Shown piece after piece: positions 37,337 to 49,200 of a stretch of DNA of 64,000 nucleotides; the stretch's first letter is position 1; the number at the start of each line of letters is the position of its first letter. This DNA comes from Liolophura sinensis (taxonomy: Eukaryota > Mollusca > Polyplacophora > Chitonida > Chitonidae): assembly GCF_032854445.1 (NCBI RefSeq), contig NC_088302.1:48886046-48950045 (forward strand), written 5' to 3'. The notes below the pieces were generated by a model. The model searched no databases. It worked only from the letters and a program-made list of their open reading frames with translations, and was not told where the DNA came from. The position numbers were made by a program, and so were the translations under genes.

Positions 37337-37465
37337 TATGTATTTGTTTGATTGGTGTTTTACGTCGTACTCAATAATATTTCACTTATACGACGGCGGC
37401 CAGCATTATGGTGGGAAGAAACCGGGCACAGCCCGGAGAAACCCACGACCGTCCGCAGGTTGCTA
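37337..37465 (-). mobile_element. SINE, 5'-truncated antisense copy
   Basis: TTTGATTGGTGTTTTACG, CAATAATATTTCACTTATAC, GACGGCGGCCAGCATTATGG and CCGCAGGTTGCT are present; the element ends before the head. Confidence 0.87.
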
Positions 37466-37654
37466 TTCCATTAAAGAAAGTATGCATTCAAAGTGAATTA
37501 AACCACATAATGCGGGTACCACTTAGCGTATTATATTGCGATGTAATATTACCAAGTTTTCACGACCGGTGTTCTTTAATGGGCAAATTTGGTCACCTAC
37601 AGCTGACTGGATCCAACCTGTTTTCATATTATGGATAGCGTGTCTGGCCTTTAG

Positions 37655-38070
37655 CATGTCTGTTTCAAGTTGAGTACTCTTTAGTGTAGAACATTGCTTA
37701 TAACAGATTGATCAAAATCAAGCAGCGTAATCTGTTGTCTACATCATTTCTTGCAACAAATCAGTTTAAGAGATGTGTACTCTCGAGAGTAAAATGCTGC
37801 GTCTAGCACACTTCCTTCAAGAGGTGTACCCTCTGGTATGGAACATAACAGACCAGTTCCAAGCTGTAAACTCTCTAGAGTGGAGCATTGTTCATGGCAG
37901 AATAGTTTCAAGCTGTGTACTCTCCAGCGTAGAACATTGCTTGGAACTAACCAGTTTCAAGCTATATACTCTCAAGTGTAAACCAATGCTTATAACTAAC
38001 CATTTTCAAGTGTAGAACGTTGCTTATAAAAGACCAGTTTCAAGTTGTGTACTTTCTATTGTGGAAAAGT
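37655..38070. repeat. Degenerate ~50-bp minisatellite
   Basis: Repeated segments CAGTTTCAAGCTGTGTACTC and GTAGAACATTGCTTATAA alternate with much divergence. Weaker echoes (GTACTCTGTA, TTTCAAACTGAGTAC) continue to about 38160 and again at 39100-39500. Confidence 0.6.
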
Positions 38071-38522
38071 GAATTCTAAATTGTCCCAGGTGTATCACGT
38101 GAATTCTGTAGTAAAGAAGATAACTCTTGTATACCATGTGTGTACTCTGTTAAGGGGGAACGTTGCCTGTCCATAACATTCCGTTTCTCATCCATGTACT
38201 AGTATTCTGCAATGGCAAGTCTCCCATTTTGAGTAGAGTGATCAAGTGTAAAATCACTGTACATAAAATATTTAAAATATTTCCTGCACAATACAGAATA
38301 AAGACAGCCTGTAATTTAGAGATTTGGAGCTATAGCCTTCCAAGTGACATGTCTGTTCCATGTTATATATTTTTTATTGTGGGAAGTAGTTCGACTGAAC
38401 TTCTAGCTATGTATAGGGAAACTTGGCTCGGCTATGATTTATCAAGCTCAAGCTTGTTTACTTTGTAATGAGGTGCCCTGTGTGCCTATAAGTTAGTCTT
38501 TCAATTGGTCAACTCTGTACAT

Positions 38523-38777
38523 TATGGAAGTCAACATCGGACCTTTCATTGCCCGTCTAATACAGGGCGAGGTAGTGAGGTAACGAAGTTGCAAAGCCAG
38601 ATAATGAGGTTGCGACGCGAGGTAGCGAGGTGAGTAACGAAGTAGCGAGGTGGAGTTATATCCTTGTCCCGCTGCTTCGCTATCTCACTGCGGCGCAAAC
38701 TTGCTACCTTGGCCTTTCTAATAAAGGCCTTACAAAGGTTTAGCGAGGCAGCAAGATGTCTTCTACTGGTTTCCATA
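38523..38777. mobile_element. MITE-like element with terminal inverted repeats and GAGGTAGCGAGGT interior
   Basis: The left end TATGGAAG and the right end TTCCATA are inverted; a TA target duplication fits. The interior is built from GAGGTAGC-like units on the left and their complement (CTTCGCTATCTCAC) on the right, so it can fold back. It shares ACAAAGG, GCAAGATG and TTCCATA at its right end with the element near 53.6 kb. Confidence 0.6.
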
Positions 38778-38781
38778 GTAA

Positions 38782-39027
38782 ATTTATTTATTCATTTGAT
38801 TGGTGTTTTACGACCTACTCAAGAATATTTCACTTATACGACGCAGTCAGCATTATAGTAGGAGGAAAACGGACAAAATCCACGACCATCCGCAGGTTGT
38901 TGGCAGACCTTCCCACGTAAAGTCGGAGGAAGCCAGCACGAGCTGGATTTGAACTCCGCATAGGTAGGAGACTCCTGGGTCATTGCGCCGTGCTGGCTTG
39001 CTAGCCCTCCTCGGCCACGGAGGCCCC
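38782..39027 (-). mobile_element. Full-length tRNA-derived SINE, antisense
   Basis: Runs from ATTTATTTATTCATTTGATT to TCGGCCACGGAGGCCCC, with all intermediate family blocks and a box B complement GGATTTGAACTCC. Confidence 0.92.
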
Positions 39028-39892
39028 GCCACAGTAAATGGTTTGCCTATTAAATACTAGTACCAAGCAATGAAGTAAATGGTAAATGGTTCACATGCCG
39101 GTTTCCAAGTATGTAATAGGAAAATACGCCGATTTATATAGCTATATACCGGAGAAAATGGCTAATCAGTGGCATGTCTTGTTTGAAGCTTTATAGTCTA
39201 CTCTGTATCAGAGAAAGTAGCTAGTTCATAAAATGACTGTTTCAAACTGAGTACAGTGGTTTTGTACTCTGTACTGGATAAAGTGGCTCTTTCATAACAT
39301 GCGTTTTTCAGTTCAAGCTTTGTGCTCCGCTACTAGAGACACTGACTCGCGCATGATATGCCCGGCTGAGGCTTATTTAAGGATCTAACATTACCAGTTT
39401 CATGCTGTATATACTTAAGATAGAACTAGGACTTCCTAGCCCCTTCAAGCCTCTAGCAGGAGTGTACTCTGTAATCCAGAACTTGACCCGGCTGTAAAGT
39501 AGACGTATCTATCCAAACCTGAGTACTGCTCAGCTATGTAAGGTCTATTTTTCCATCAAGAAGGACTAAGTGCCTTCGATAGCAGGAATGCGTGCGTCTA
39601 TTTTTGGAGGTTCGAATTGGAACAAATAAATTTTCAGTAATCTATGAACAGAGAGGGCACAGTTTTCCAACGAATCAGCCTTCTGCGCCAAAACATTTTA
39701 CACGAAACGAGAGCACAAACGTTGAATACAACATTGACGGCTAAACATCGGTGATGTAGATCTGCATGTTTAAATTTAAGCTAATTAACAACACTTGATT
39801 CGTGGATATATTTCATCACAAACCCGGACTACCTTAGTGTGTGTGTTAATGTCCTCAGCAAATTCTCTTTTCGTAGAATGGGCAATATGTTG
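39028..39892. other. Non-coding stretch with faint tandem echoes
   Basis: It contains diverged GTACTCTGTA-type repeats to about 39500 and otherwise nothing recognisable. The last 110 bp lie within the long reading frame that continues into the 51-bp array on the - strand. Confidence 0.4.
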
Positions 39893-40736
39893 CTTCAGCT
39901 CTGCACGCTTCCATTCCACATAACCATCCATACCATTATGTTGCTTCAGCTCTGCACGCTTCCATTCCACATAACCATCCATACCATTATGTTGCTTCAG
40001 CTCTGCACACTTCCATTCCACATAACCATCCATACCATTAAGTTGCTTCAGCTCTGCACGCTTCCATTCCGTATAACCATCCATACCATTATGTTGCTTC
40101 AGCTCTGCACGCTTCCATTCCACATAACCATCCATACCATTATGTTGCTTCAGCTCTGCACGCTTCCATTCCACATAACCATCCATACCATTATGTTGCT
40201 TCAGCTCTGCACACTTCCATTCCACATAACCATCCATACCATTATGTTTCTTGAGGTCTGCACACTTCCATTCCACATAACCATCCATACCATTATGTTT
40301 CTTGAGGTCTGCACACTTCCATTCCACATAACCATCCATACCATTATGTTTCTTGAGGTATGCACACTTAAATTCCACATAACCATCCATACCATTATGT
40401 TTCTTGAGGTCTGCACACTTTCATTCCACATAACCAGTAACACCATTATGTTGTTCCAGCTCTGAACACTTTTATACCCTATAACCATTCACACCATTAT
40501 GTTGTTCCAGCTCTGCACACTTCCATTCCACATAACCATCCATACAATTATGTTTCTTGAGGTCTGCACACTTTCATTCCACATAACCATTAACACCATT
40601 ATGTTGTTCCAGCTCTGCACACTTTTATACCCTATAACCATTCACACCATTATGTTGTTCCAGCTCTGCACACTTTTATACCCTATAACCTTTCACACCA
40701 TTATGTTTCTTGAGGTCTGTACGCTTCCGTGTTATA
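39893..40736. repeat. 51-bp minisatellite, about 16-17 units, open in frame on both strands
   Basis: The unit has ATGTTGCTTCAGCTCTGCAC followed by a CTTCCATTCCACATAACC part and ATCCATACCATT. Because 51 is a multiple of three and the unit lacks stops, both strands stay open for more than 200 codons. The - strand (40390 to 39785) reads as 17-residue units MDGYVEWKCAELKQHNG followed by a 33-residue non-repeat tail; the + strand reads units like MLLQLCTLPFHITIHTI. Two subtypes of unit occur: QLCT/AELKQ units on the left and EVCT/ADLKK units on the right. I do not recognise either peptide, and coding status is unproven. Confidence 0.9.
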
Positions 40737-42306
40737 TAATAATTCACACTATTAAGACGTGTGGAATGTAAAATTTAGCTACACTCTTCAGCTTAAGAAT
40801 TTTTGGGTACAGGCTCATCTTTTTGTGGTGTAAATAACTACTTTAAATTTATATTAAATTCATGCCGTTAACTATCACGAAATCCGTCATTTTATTTCTA
40901 CACCAAGAAGTGCAGCTGAAGCTGAGACAGCGTTGACTAGGTTTGGACCAATGGCAGTAAAGGCCGCTATAGGGAATTTTGACGTTTCCAATCATTTTGA
41001 ATTAGACGTTATAGAACTAGGACATCACAGGTCAGCATGTCGTAGTTACCTATAACGTTCAGTATTTATTTTGACTGCTTTTTAAAAAAAACAGCATATT
41101 CATGCATCCGCCTGTTAAAATTCACTGTAGTATATGTGGCTGAGCGTAGAGAAAGAGAAACCAATACTGAGCTGATTATATGTACATTGAGGCTTGGAGA
41201 TTCTGTGTACATATATCCCACTCAGCGAGAACTGGTGAACACCAAACGAACGATGAGGCGTAAATATATCCTCCCTTGCCTGTTCATTCGCTTGCGTTCT
41301 CGTGAATCTTAATACCACGGCATTTTAACACATGTGGCTGCAATTAAAACGGCCATACGTGCCGTGCAGGTTAGTACTCCATGTCAGCCTACTGCTAGCG
41401 CCTATGAACACTGCACAGTGACTATATGAACACACTCAAGAAGCACTTGGCATGAAAAGATACCTTTATCCACTTGTAAAGAAACGAAAACAAACTAAAA
41501 ACAAACTTACCAGCTACAATTCTGGCAAAAGCACGATGATCTTCCACTTCCTCTCTGAATCTTCCGCTTCTCTTGAACAGCCTGATGAGCCAAGGACTGT
41601 ATGTATTAGTGACGTGTCTTCACGTGCATGTGACGTAGATCATTCTGAACTTTGGGACTACCAATGAAGACATAAATACAGCTTACAGTAGGAGAGTAGC
41701 TTTAGTCTGGGGTGTGTTACGGTATGTTCTTTGTGTTGTGTGTATTTTCAGTGAAGAAGCCAACAAGAGCTGTTCAGTTTCACGAAGGGACTGTGCATAT
41801 TCTCCACTGCCTCACCCAGAGGCCTCACTTAGCTCAGTATTCATGTTCTATTGCCTTCGATTACTGTGGAAACACAACTGGCACGGTAAATGCAGAAGAC
41901 GTGGTCTTCATCAAAGAGCGTTCTAGAGTGCATTCATTTTCGGTCACATACGTGTAGTAAATTTGCCCACTTGTCAAAAATGTATGCCAGCATTTCCAAA
42001 CGTTCTGGTTTTGCCACTCCATTCCAAAAACATATATAAAAACCTAGGATGACTATCCTTTTTGAGCCCTTGTTGCTGTAAGTGAAGTTTTTAGTTTTTT
42101 ATACTTTGAATGGATGTATGTATGGTTGGGATTTCGTGTCGTACGTCACAATTATTCAGTCATTTGTAGACAAAGAGTAATTACGTGAGTGAGTGAATGA
42201 CTGCATTGGGTTTAACAGGAGCTAAACCAGTAGACAGCTAAAACAGCTAAAAAAGCAGTAAACAGTAGACAGCTGATCAAACTGTGCAGCTCCTCATATG
42301 GCAAAA
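40737..42306. other. Non-coding stretch, nothing recognised
   Basis: Only short unrecognised frames. A GAGTGAGTGAATGACTGC plus GGGTTTAAC fragment at about 42187-42215 resembles the start of the second SINE type seen at 59498. Confidence 0.4.
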
Positions 42307-42573
42307 GGGGGCCTCCGTGGCTCAGTAGGTCAGCGCCCTAGCGCAGCGTAATGACCCAGGAGCCTCTCACCAATGCAGTCAATGTGAGCTCAAGTCCAGC
42401 TCATGCCGGCTTCCTCTCCGGCCGTACGTGGGAAGGTGTGTTAGCAACCTACAGATGGTCGTGGGTTTCCGCCGGGCTCTGCCCGGTTTCCCCCCACCAT
42501 AATGCTTGCCGCCGTCGTATAAGTGAAATATTCTTGAGTAAGGTGTCAAACACCAATCAAATAAATAAATAAA
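42307..42573 (+). mobile_element. Full-length tRNA-derived SINE with target-site duplication
   Basis: The best-preserved copy. Box A lies in CCTCCGTGGCTCAGTAGG and a box B-like GAGCTCAAGTCC follows. The GTGGGTTTCCGCCGGGCTC block, GCCGCCGTCGTATAAGTGAA and an AATCAAATAAATAAATAAA tail complete it. TCATATGGCAAAA precedes (42294-42306) and follows (42574-42586). Confidence 0.95.
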
Positions 42574-42605
42574 TCATATGGCAAAAAGGAGCACAAACTA
42601 GTGAC

Positions 42606-42935
42606 ACCTACGGATTTTGACACGACATAATTTCGTTATTTCGCCTTATTGAACATAAAATGCCATGAACTCTATGGCATTCCTTTACAGTGAAGGGTTT
42701 TCTTTCAGGAAAATTCTATTCTGTGAGTTACGTCAGGCCGTTTGAAAAAGACATGCCCTGCCTCAAACTCGTTAAATCTACCGACTGACAGCCCTATTTG
42801 ACTTTCACTACGGATCTAATAAACGTTCTCAGCGCTTGATGAAGTCCACATTCTATTATCTGTAACCAGGAAAAACAGTCTTATTGTCTCAGACATTGTT
42901 GTGTTTAATATTTGGAAGACAGGCCACGAGGAAGT
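42606..42935 (+). repeat. Dispersed repeat family Y, copy 1
   Basis: It aligns over about 330 bp with 63132-63455. Shared segments are CGCCTTATTG, ATGCCATGAA, GTGAGTTAC, CCGACTGAC, ACGGATCTAATAAA, CTCAGACATTGTT and AATATTTGGAAGAC. There is no open frame. Its class is unknown. Confidence 0.78.
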
Positions 42936-42939
42936 CCGG

Positions 42940-43062
42940 GAAGTCGTGGGTTTCCCCCGGGCTCTGCCCGGCTACCTCCCACCATAATGCTGGCCGCCGT
43001 CGTATAAGTGAAATATTCTTGAGCACGGCGTAAAACACCAATCAAATAAATAAATAAATATA
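42940..43062 (+). mobile_element. SINE, 5'-truncated copy abutting family Y
   Basis: It begins near GTCGTGGGTTTCCCCCGGGC, continues with CACCATAATGCTGGCCGCC and AAATATTCTTGAGCACGGCG, and ends in AATAAATAAATAAATA. The join with family Y is abrupt. Confidence 0.9.
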
Positions 43063-43837
43063 GCTTATTTGGTAACAGGAATCAGTTCAAAACACTTGCC
43101 ATGCAGCCAAGACGCCTGCCACAAAACCCGCCGCTAAATATATGTGCGTATTGGCTCTGTGCTTAATTACCTTAATCCAAAAGAAGCCTGTTAACATCAA
43201 AGAATATGTGTTAATGAGATAAACTGTGCATTTTAACCACACTTCTAACGTTTGACTCAACCATTGATAAAAGTGGCAGTTGAGCTGATTACACGAAGCT
43301 GATCGTTTGAAATGCTGACGTTAAAGGTACAGAAAATTGAATTTAGTTCAATTCTCTTTTGTACATACCAAGGTTGTATTTTATATGCCTTCTTGTTATA
43401 AAATGCAGTAAAGTTATACCAGTCCAGCATAATACAAGGTCCAAAATCGCAAATTGAAAAACAAAGCTACCGCTTTTCAGTAAGCTTACATTTCTTTCCC
43501 TAACAGGCTGAAATGACTTAGTGAGAATTAAAAATTAATAAAAAATAGTTTCTATGCTCTTTGAGGCCACACAGGTTGCATAGGCATACTGTCGCATAAC
43601 TCATTCCAGTCATTCTTATGGTCATGCCTGTCATATATATTGGAAATCTGCGCGTGGCTTGGGAAAATCTGTCAATAACTTCGCCTTTTTTTCTAATGTC
43701 TGGGCCTTGTGTGAGATGGATAACAGTCTTAGGTAACGTATTTTCGAAACATTGGACTTAAGATTTCAAACTAACTCCAATCGGTATTTTTTTTTCGGTA
43801 CATATTTACCTCGCCTGCACTGTTCACAATGTTCACA

Positions 43838-44285
43838 GATGCTCTCTTGCTTCGTCATTCACGAGTGTCTATTGAAAATATCGATGACAAACACATGTTT
43901 CGGAGTAAAGCCACAAATTTACATAAAACAGGTAACACACAGATGTCTTCTTGCTACGTCATTCAAGAGTGCCTACAGAAAGTATCGATGGCAAACGCGA
44001 GTTGCGGGGTAAAGCCACAAACTGATAAAAAACAGTTAACACACATATGTCGTCTTACTACGTCATTCACGAGTGCCTACAGAAATTATCGATGGCAAAC
44101 GCGAGTTTCGAGGTAAAGCCACAAACTGATAAAAAAAACAGTTAACACACAGGTATCTTCTTGCTACGTCATTCACGAGTGCCTACGGAAATTATCGATG
44201 GCACACGCGAGTTTCGGGATAAAGCCACAAACTGATAAAAAACAGTTAACACACAGATGTCGTCTTACTACGTCATTCACGAAAA
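43838..44285. repeat. 104-bp tandem array, about 4.3 copies
   Basis: TTGCTACGTCATTCACGAG starts or resembles starts at 43847, 43951, 44055, 44161 and 44265. Each unit also holds ATCGATGGCAAACGCGAG, AAAGCCACAAACTGATAAAA and CAGTTAACACAC. It ends abruptly at CATTCACGAAAAAACG. Confidence 0.92.
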
Positions 44286-44379
44286 AACGTAAAAATCTTG
44301 TCCGCTGACCTGAAAAGTTCAAGTCTTTCTCTTCATTGCAAGCTTTACCATGTAACCATGTGATTAAACTATCAACTTA

Positions 44380-44492
44380 CAACAACGGGGTAACCTGCGG
44401 GTGGTGAAGGGTTTCCCCAGGGCTCTGCCCTGTTTCCTCCCATCATAATGTTGGCCGCCGTTGTATAAACACCAATCAAATAAATAAATACC
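44380..44492 (+). mobile_element. SINE, 5'-truncated copy
   Basis: AACCTGCGGGTGGT, GGCTCTGCCCTGTTTCCTCC, ATAATGTTGGCCGCCGTTG and CACCAATCAAATAAATAAAT are present. The AAGTGAAATATTC segment is deleted. Confidence 0.85.
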
Positions 44493-45654
44493 ACTGTGAA
44501 GTCAAAATGATCAGGCGTATATTGGAGATACCGCCTTACCAAGGCCGGTAGACTTAAGCCCTTATGACACATATTGCGAATTTAAGTGTTTTATTTAACT
44601 CTGTAAAGACCACAGGGGTTGACTGCCCTTATAAGAATTACATGTATTTGAACGGTTTTATTAAGTGTTATTATTTCAACACTCTTCCAATTGCATTAAA
44701 AGTGGTAAATTTGTTAAAATTCTTTGTTTTACGGAGCTGATTAACTAACTGTTAATAAAACTGGAATGTGATCACCTTGGAGAGTTTCGATACACTGACA
44801 TTTAATAAAAGTTGTCATGTAGCTCTTATAAATTACAATAACTCTACGTGATCTTTAGTATATCACTTTAGCTTTAAGAGTGAACCTGTGGATGGTCTCC
44901 CTATAAACATAAAAATGATTCCAAAATCAGATAAAATGCATGGCAGCTTCTTTGCAAATATGGTCTTAATAATTTTATACTCAATTTTTTCTTTCAGGAG
45001 GAAAAGGTATTTGCTAGCGGAAAAGACGAAATTCTAGTGCAAATATATTTATGAAACAAATGTTACATCCTCATTTATGACATTATTTTGCAAATCTATG
45101 CGTCGAAACAGGCATTCCTATACCAGCCGTCAACCAAAAAGGACGTTCCGGGTCAATATTGCAAGGTCAATTCCCAAAACGACGAGACAGTACATGAAGT
45201 ACGAAAATAGAACGGAATTATACAAACAGAAGCAGTCAACAGTTTTCAGTGATGCAGAAAAGACTTCTGGTGTGTTCTAGACGACTGAGTGAAATCAGCA
45301 TTCAAATTTTGTACCATACTAAAATATCAGTTTTCGTGGTCCCAAATACTAGTACCCACCGTACAAAATTACTTTCAAGTGTGTGTTTGACTATTGAAGA
45401 CGCTTACAACATTTAAATGTGAATTTTATGAATTTTTATGTTCTCTCTCAACAGGCTCATGGTCAATAAATCCTCTGTCGGCACAGGCTTTAAGGTTTTT
45501 GATACTTACCGGTCGTTTACTCTGCGCACCACAGTTTCCATAGCCCATACACTTGACTCAAGTCCTATAAGTTTAAAATTGTAGAGTACAACACTCCAAC
45601 ACTCACCTTCTTCCACTCACTCCCAGTAAAAATCATTCCACAAAATACAATGAA
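44493..45654. other. Non-coding stretch, nothing recognised
   Basis: AT-rich with a few short frames of no recognisable family. Confidence 0.45.
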
Positions 45655-45945
45655 TCGCAGTTTCCCTAACCAACTGATTAGCATCCTAACGCAGTATAAT
45701 GACCAATGGGCCTTTCACCAATTCTATCGCTGCGAGTTCACGTCCTGCTTTTCCTGGCTTCCGCCCCACAGGCCCAGTTATACGGGCGAAGGAATGCAAG
45801 CAATGGATGGATTGTCGTGGGTTTCCCCCCAGGTTATGTCCGTGTTCTTCTGTCCACAATAACCGCTGTTGTCATACGACTGAGGGTAGCGTGGAAAATA
45901 CCAATCAAATAAATAAATAAATAAATAATTAAATCAATAAATAAA
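45655..45945 (+). mobile_element. Old, diverged SINE copy
   Basis: The head is worn (CCCTAACCAACTGATTAGC), TAATGACC, CTTTCACCAATTC, GAGTTCACGTCC, GTCGTGGGTTTCCCCC and the tail AATCAAATAAATAAATAAAT follow in order. Confidence 0.75.
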
Positions 45946-46144
45946 TTTAGAATATTACAATTTATGTTTTTTTATTAAAAAATACAAATCTGTTTCTCTT
46001 GATACTATGAAAGCACTGAATATACTCGTTGACCAAAAATATTTTCATTTGATTTCACGAAGATACATACATATTCTCTCAGCTCCTCATTGGCAGCAAC
46101 GCAGAAGGAGCAGTCGTTTCCATTGAAAGCAACAGAAAACACTA

Positions 46145-46150
46145 TTTATT
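46145..46150 (-). terminator. Candidate polyadenylation signal of gene D
   Basis: AATAAA on the - strand, about 100 nt after the gene D stop codon at 46251. Confidence 0.45.
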
Positions 46151-46250
46151 AAGACATGATAAAACACGATATCGCTAATTCATCTGTCGATATCGATATA
46201 ATATATCGCTAAATGTCAGGAAACAAAAGTGAGGTAAACTCATAAGGCTG

Positions 46251-49200
46251 TTATCCGGATGTCGAAAACACCAAATCGGGATCTTCTGCCACTTGTTGAT
46301 CAAATGTGGATTTTTGCGGAACACACTGAGGCTCTCCACCATATCCATAACGGTTAATGTCCACTGTAGGCGCTGAGTTGTCAGAGGCATGTTTCAGCTC
46401 CATGTAGATGGCGTTCTTAGAGCCTGATGACGGGTCCTCCGTGAAGTAGTTGTATGGGAGCAGGAAGAACTGTAGTTGTCCTCCCGGTGTCGGTGTAACT
46501 GGCAGATCCTCGGTATGAGGGATGTGATGAACGCCCATTGTGATCCAAGCCACAAGATCCTGCAACAAATACAGAATGTAACTTGTCAATTTCAAGCACA
46601 TGTTCTTGACGTCACTATTGAAAACTGTCACAGCTACAGGTGATCAAAACCACGCCCCTAGCCACACCTACACAAGCCCAATTACTACGCCATTGTGCCG
46701 CGCTGGTATGACCTCGGCCGGGGAAATTAACAACAAACAAATAAAAGACAAGTATCTATGTAAAGCGTGTTAAAATCAAGAATATAATCGACGAATGTCA
46801 ACCTATGCGATACACAATACCCAACTTCAATGCAAGAGCTTTCATTTAACTGATGTAAGGGTGCTGAAAGCCATGGTCAATATTTACCTTGCGCATGGGT
46901 GTACTGTGTATGGCTTGAGAAAACTTGAGTGCCCCAAGAAAACCATCGACCTTCAAGATTCACATTATAAGCCCTAACCTGAGATGGATTCGAACATGCA
47001 AACTTTATTTATGAAGGGCCTAGAAATTTCAACAGGAAGTGCTTCAGCATCTAATTCAGCAAGGCCATTGCATACAATACCTTAGGTAAATTGACAACAG
47101 GCCATATTTCACCGGCTAACGTGCCAACTATCGCATCAGGTAAAATGGAATAAATGCAATGTTCAAAAGTTCCACACGTAAAAGTGAACGCTCAAATTTT
47201 GAAGCTTAAATGTAGAGTCCTCTAAACTTGTTGTTTCAAGCCATATAGGAACTGGGTGCTGTGGTTGAAAACATTATTCCACGTTCTATAAAAGCATCAA
47301 TTATAATGATAATTGGAAATTAGGATACACACCTGGTCGACAATGCTCTCGTCGTTATCAATAAAACTTTGAAATCTATTCACAGGCTGAAAAGCATCCC
47401 ACATGGCGTAGAGAGAACTGCTTTGCTTCTCTGTGTCTTTGTACTTGGTAACCGCCATCTGGTATCTGGACCAGGTAATGGAGTTTTCGTGTCCGCTGTT
47501 TTCAGGCAAGGTTTGCTTCGACATACCATTAATCACCACCCTGTACGACCGTGGGACGCCGTGTTTGGTTGTAAATTGATCATTGTTAAACAGCAAATAT
47601 TTTGGTTGATCAAAATTAAACTTATAACTGGCCGCCTTTTCTGTACGTCTTGGATTGCTTTGAAAATATATCTGGTTGTAGGTCTGTGCAGAACTTAGTT
47701 CTGAATACATCTGGTTTGGAGCCGCTTCCACTTTCAAATCAAGAGTTTCGAATCGGTTTGACGTCCCCAATATATCAACGTCTACCTTAAAGTTAAACAT
47801 GTGATGATGGACATTGCCAAGAATGTTGTCGTGAATTTGGAAGCCATACTTTTTTTCCGAAGGAGAAAATACACTGGGTAAGATGTAACCTGTGGAGATG
47901 GCTTTAACTTCAATAGCTCCATTCTGGTGAAAAATAAAGTCAAAGATATAGTCGTAGTTTGCAGCAGTTAGAATAGTTCTAAGAATGAGCACATCGTCCA
48001 TCATGCCTCCATAGAACCATCCAGCGTGTTTGCCGTAGGAGTGATGCCTCCTCAGTGGGACTCCTGTGGCTTGTTCAAATATACACAAGGAGTTCTCATA
48101 AACGACTGGTTCAGACGATGCCTCCAATACGTGGCGGGAAGGCAGAAATGTCGAGTGATCCGGACAATCCGAGCCTGGGATAAGAGCTTTTGACAAGGAG
48201 CCGATCAAAGAAATGCTGTCCACAAAGTCGGCAAATCTGTGTGACGGATTATTCGCCGAGTAGAACACGACTATTTCCTGCAGACTAATTTCGTATGCAA
48301 TTCTTTCTCCACGATATCTGACATTAAACAACATCGGGCCTGTACTTAGAGCCATCCGGTAGTCAAACGCCCAGCCCATATACTCCACGTGCTGCCCTTT
48401 GATTGTGTAACGCTTTCCGTCAGGCTCAACCTGAACTGGACTCCGCAAAGGTTTACTGGGAAAGGGTTCTCCGCGCTGATTTAAAGTCGAAAATGTACTT
48501 TCATCTACTTGGGGAAATTTCATAACAATTTTTTCCACTTTATTGTTCTCATAAGCACTGACAAGGTCGTCCATGCTGTTGAACAACTGCTGATTGTACC
48601 ATACTTTTGTTATTTTGAATTTTGACGGGTCCGTACCGTCTAGATTGACCAAAACCTTAAAGTCCAACGGATGCAAAGCGTAGTACTTTACATCATGATT
48701 AATCCAAAACCACATGTTGCGTGTCAATTTGCCGTAGTTCGAGGTGGAGACAGGAGTTATGTAAAAAGTCAAGCATTTTGTGCCGCAATCGATGAAACTG
48801 GCGTCAAAACTCTCCAATAAAATTCTTCTACCTTTTTGCTCAATTTCTGCGAAAAATATATACCGACCAAGTCCTTCGTATTCCTTCAACGTAAATGGTC
48901 TGTATGTGAAAGGTACTGAATCTTTGCCATTCCTGTAGATGATCGTATGAAAGGTTGGATTGGGCAGAGGACCCACTTCGTATTCCTCGACCCTGGGCAC
49001 ATCCAAATCTCCCCGAAATATCACTACCTTGGCACGGCGTTCCGGAGCATCAGCTTGGTTATCCAGATGATTCAACACGGCTGTTTTGTTCGGGACATTC
49101 AACTCAATTAAGTAAATGTAACTACTACTTAGTGTCGCATCTGACAGCTTCACCACGTTCAAGTCGGTTTGTTGGTAGAGATAGGCAACGACAGAGCGCA

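Noticed and set aside
41712-41957. Open frame of about 80 codons with scattered cysteines
   Set aside because: No signal peptide of note, no recognised family, no splice partners and no paralogue in the window.
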